From assembly GCA_964640055.1 (NCBI GenBank), contig CAZXFH010000083.1, positions 1 to 8,778 on the forward strand: DNA of 8,778 nucleotides, written 5' to 3'. This DNA is from CAZXFH01 sp964640055. Lineage in GTDB: Bacteria > Fidelibacterota > UBA2242 > JAFGTP01. Under the pieces are notes generated by a model that saw nothing but the letters and a program-made list of their open reading frames with translations, did not search any database and had not been told where the DNA came from. Both the position numbers and the translations under genes were made by a program. Positions 7,731-8,778 of this stretch are shown piece by piece. The stretch's first letter is position 1; the number at the start of each line of letters is the position of its first letter.

Positions 7731-7759
7731 CCCAGTGAAAAAATATTTCACGGGGCAGG
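7730..7759. repeat. Hairpin unit M3 (CCCC...GGGGCAGG)
   Basis: CCCC (7730-7733), bulged A, GTGAAA (7735-7740), loop AAATA, TTTCAC (7746-7751), GGGG (7752-7755), CAGG (7756-7759). It has the same CCCC/GGGGCAGG frame as M1 and M2 but an unrelated stem and loop. It abuts M2 directly at a CAGG/CCCC junction. Confidence 0.75.
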
Positions 7760-7793
7760 CGGAGGACGGAAAACGGAAAACGGAGGACGGCGG
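7760..7793. repeat. Purine-rich imperfect tandem repeat
   Basis: CGGAGGACGG occurs at 7760-7769 and again at 7781-7790, with two CGGAAAA-like units between and CGGG at the end. Related GGAGGGCGGAG sequence follows copy 2 of the hairpin repeat near 8051, so these purine runs appear to flank the hairpin units repeatedly. Confidence 0.6.
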
Positions 7794-7854
7794 GCAGGTC
7801 AAGGGCGCAAAGAGCGCTAAGAAAATGTGATTTTTATGATATGGTTTATTGGGA

Positions 7855-7881
7855 AAGGTTGAGGTGTAGGTTGAGGTTGAG
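7855..7881. repeat. GGTTGAG short repeats
   Basis: GGTTGAG occurs three times in 27 nt. The 12-mer TAGGTTGAGGTT at 7867-7878 recurs exactly at 8534-8545, close to another hairpin-unit array. It is low-complexity repeat sequence and no function is implied. Confidence 0.5.
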
Positions 7882-7901
7882 TATTTCAATATTATGAAAT
7901 A

Positions 7902-7950
7902 ACAAATCACAAATTCCAAATCCCAAATAAATCCCAATGTTAGAAATTCC
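7902..7950. repeat. AAATYCC degenerate short repeat
   Basis: Units AAATTCC (7911-7917), AAATCCC (7918-7924), AAATAAATCCC (7925-7935) and AAATTCC (7944-7950) follow one another after ACAAATCAC. Such CCAAATCCCAAAT tracts are a familiar intergenic filler in genomes of many uncultured phyla. The Trp/Leu/Ile-rich reading frame on the minus strand is an artefact of this tract. Confidence 0.6.
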
Positions 7951-7993
7951 AATGACCGAAACCGGAAGAGGGATATAGGGGAAAAACAGAGGA

Positions 7994-8050
7994 CCCCGAT
8001 ACGGTCGCTCTGCTCCCTATCCCCGATACAAATACTTCATCGGGGCAGGC
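7994..8050. repeat. 57-bp hairpin repeat, copy 2 (M1-left plus M2)
   Basis: M1-left at 7994-8020 and M2 at 8021-8049, with the M2 stem CCCCGAT (8021-8027) paired to ATCGGGG (8039-8045). It is identical to copy 1 except for three bases in the M1 loop, and it lies in the same orientation 320 bp away. GAGG precedes it and a GGAGGGCGGAG purine run follows it, as in the other copies. Confidence 0.85.
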
Positions 8051-8064
8051 GGAGGGCGGAGAAC

Positions 8065-8080
8065 GGAGGTCAGAATTCGG
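8065..8080. repeat. 16-bp direct repeat flanking the hairpin units, copy 1
   Basis: GGAGGTCAGAATTCGG lies here, just downstream of hairpin copy 2, and recurs exactly at 8673-8688, just downstream of the nested copy. The spacing from the hairpin units is similar (15 and 8 nt), which suggests the repeated segment extends beyond the hairpins. Confidence 0.7.
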
Positions 8081-8193
8081 GTTTTGTGGGTCTGGGAGCA
8101 GACGGTGCAATGGTGTAAAGATGATAGGGTAAATGATTAAATATGATAAAATGGATTGAGTAAAATACCCATAAGACAAACCGAACCTGACAA

Positions 8194-8296
8194 GGTCCCC
8201 CCTATTAAGGGGGGAAAGAAGGGGGGTGTAATTTCATAAGTGTTTCTCATGATAATCATCGGTTATGACAACCCCCTGTATCCCCCAGGGGGGACC
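8194..8296. repeat. 103-bp palindromic element made of two facing poly-C/poly-G repeats
   Basis: The ends are perfect 9-bp inverted repeats: GGTCCCCCC (8194-8202) and GGGGGGACC (8288-8296). The left half is a reverse copy of the element family: hairpin CCCCCC-TATTAA-GGGGGG (8197-8214), then GGGGGGTGTAATTTCATAA (8221-8239). The right half is a forward copy: TTATGACAACCCCCTG (8263-8278), then CCCCCAGGGGGG (8282-8293). The two halves enclose a short AT-rich spacer. The structure resembles a REPIN (paired inverted REP sequences) or a small MITE. No associated transposase is in the window. Confidence 0.65.
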
Positions 8297-8331
8297 ATAT
8301 TTTTTTGATTGGGTCTCATAGAATCAACATC

Positions 8332-8382
8332 TCTCATAATTATTGTGAATTATGACAACTCACTGTATCCCCCAGGGGGACC
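8332..8382. repeat. Poly-C/poly-G element, second forward copy
   Basis: This segment is a direct repeat of 8245-8296: both begin TCTCAT and contain TTATGACAAC, then CTGTATCCCCCAGGGGG and ACC. It contains a clean hairpin, TCATAATT (8334-8341) with AATTATGA (8348-8355) around loop ATTGTG. The corresponding region of the first copy pairs less well. Confidence 0.65.
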
Positions 8383-8428
8383 TCAACGTTTTAGATGTTG
8401 GTGGAATGATTTCGAATGATTCTGCTCT

Positions 8429-8454
8429 GTTCTTTTTGTCGTTTCAAAAAGAAC
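8429..8454. repeat. Perfect GTTCTTTTT/AAAAAGAAC hairpin
   Basis: GTTCTTTTT (8429-8437) is the exact reverse complement of AAAAAGAAC (8446-8454), with one more G-C pair inside and loop TCGTTT. It is followed by CCC and a run of seven A. On the minus strand a T-run precedes the stem rather than following it, so it is not a standard terminator for either strand. Similar TTTTTG/CAAAAA hairpins are common intergenic repeats. Confidence 0.55.
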
Positions 8455-8490
8455 CCAAAAAAACAGGCTGGATATGAGTAACAGGAGGCT

Positions 8491-8521
8491 GGTGACAGGT
8501 AGCGGGCTTCAGGTGACAGGT
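8491..8521. repeat. GGTGACAGGT direct repeat
   Basis: GGTGACAGGT occurs exactly at 8491-8500 and 8512-8521, spaced 11 nt apart. Related ACAGG words lie just upstream. This is short low-complexity repeat sequence with no visible function. Confidence 0.5.
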
Positions 8522-8563
8522 GATGGTTTCTGATAGGTTGAGGTTTGATAGGAAGACAGAGGT

Positions 8564-8599
8564 CCCCGATACGGTCGCTCTGCTCCCTATCGGGGCAGG
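8564..8599. repeat. Complete un-nested hairpin unit M1
   Basis: This is the only copy of M1 whose two arms are not separated by M2. CCCCGAT (8564-8570) pairs with ATCGGGG (8589-8595) around an 18-nt loop beginning ACGGTCGC, followed by CAGG. Total length is 36 nt. The next unit begins at once, sharing the CAGG/CCC junction. Confidence 0.8.
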
Positions 8600-8664
8600 C
8601 CCTGATACGGTCGCTCTGCTCCCTATCCCCGATTCAAATAATTCATCGGGACAGGCGGGGCAGG
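8600..8664. repeat. Hairpin unit M1 with a whole M2 unit nested inside it
   Basis: M1-left (8600-8626, CCCTGATACGG to CCCTAT) is interrupted by a complete 29-nt M2 (8627-8655: CCCCGAT, loop TCAAATAATTC, ATCGGGA, CAGG) and then resumes with the 9-nt M1-right CGGGGCAGG (8656-8664). Removing 8627-8655 restores a 36-nt M1 that matches the neighbouring unit at 8564-8599 with one substitution. Nesting is therefore directly visible. Confidence 0.8.
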
Positions 8665-8672
8665 CAGAGGTC

Positions 8673-8688
8673 GGAGGTCAGAATTCGG
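8673..8688. repeat. 16-bp direct repeat flanking the hairpin units, copy 2
   Basis: This is an exact second copy of GGAGGTCAGAATTCGG (first copy at 8065-8080), again a few bases downstream of a hairpin-unit array. Confidence 0.7.
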
Positions 8689-8714
8689 TTTCAATAATCA
8701 AATGCTGTTCTGAA

Positions 8715-8778
8715 ACAACACCCTGTATCCCCCTTTGATAAGGGGGACGTTATTTTTTTGAGTGAGTGTCATTCTATC
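8715..8778. repeat. Poly-C/poly-G element, third forward copy, cut by window end
   Basis: ACAACACCCTGTATCC leads into a perfect hairpin: CCCCCTT (8729-8735), loop TGAT, AAGGGGG (8740-8746). AC, then TTATTTTTTTGA and TCATTCTATC follow. The downstream part matches the region after the first forward copy (ATATTTTTTTGA at 8298-8309, then TCTCAT and GAATC), so the repeat family includes the T-run flank. The hairpin plus T-run could act as a plus-strand terminator. Confidence 0.6.

Larger units (their letters stand above)
7533..8778. other. Gene-free repeat mosaic
   Basis: About 1.2 kb without a supportable protein or RNA gene. Several unrelated short-repeat families follow one another: CCCC/GGGGCAGG hairpin units, CGGAGGACGG-type purine repeats, GGTTGAG repeats, AAATYCC repeats, poly-C/poly-G palindromes, a GTTCTTTTT hairpin and a GGTGACAGGT direct repeat. 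No transposase or integrase fragment is visible. The open reading frames crossing it merely translate the repeats. The composition differs sharply from the adjacent coding block. Confidence 0.7.

Noticed and set aside
7587..8179. Minus-strand open frames of 121 and 79 codons containing repeated ACPDEVFVSGI-like peptides
   Set aside because: The peptides are direct translations of the hairpin units and AAATYCC tract; the DNA structure, not the protein, is conserved.
7674..8664. CRISPR array
   Set aside because: Copies are few and irregularly spaced (320 and about 550 bp), units are nested or fused, there are no spacers of uniform length, and no cas genes are present.
8520..8738. Plus-strand 72-codon open frame with repeated PDTVALLPI peptides, and a similar one at 7597-7830
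   Set aside because: These also translate the hairpin repeats and have no support as proteins.

Overview
The window looks like part of a chromosome from an uncultured member of the FCB (Fibrobacteres-Chlorobi-Bacteroidetes) group or a neighbouring candidate phylum. The main clue is a secreted protein whose C-terminus is a typical type A sorting domain of the type IX secretion system (T9SS), a system confined largely to that group. The gene order DUF512 radical-SAM protein then der, and the dense intergenic short-repeat mosaic, fit a deep-branching lineage such as Calditrichota, Marinimicrobia or KSB1. I cannot fix the phylum from this sequence alone.

Layout. Positions 1-313 contain no protein gene that I can support. 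They hold a strong candidate for a plus-strand structured RNA (about 118-287): a nearly end-to-end helix, a large unpaired centre, an apical hairpin and a T-run at the 3' end, resembling 6S RNA. From 7532 down to 314 runs a minus-strand block of five genes: tex, a DUF512/PDZ radical-SAM protein, der, a secreted HExxH protein with a T9SS tail, and yigZ. The last four are packed like one operon: the DUF512 gene overlaps der by 11 nt, and the next two junctions each have 3-nt gaps. tex is separated from the DUF512 gene by 132 nt.

Positions 7533-8778 hold no supportable gene. This 1.2-kb stretch is a mosaic of short repeats. One family consists of small hairpin units of the form CCCC-stem-loop-stem-GGGGCAGG, joined in tandem and in one case nested whole inside another. 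A second family consists of poly-C/poly-G elements ending in GGGGGACC-like sequence, two of which face each other to form a 103-bp palindromic element. Low-complexity purine repeats and AAATYCC repeats fill the rest.

Functionally, the gene block is mostly housekeeping and RNA/ribosome-related: Tex (RNA-binding transcription/translation factor), Der (50S assembly GTPase) and YigZ (IMPACT-like, implicated by homology in translation control). The secreted T9SS cargo in the middle is the odd member. The most interesting material is the modular hairpin family and the 6S-like RNA; no defence system, CRISPR array, prophage or transposase gene is visible.
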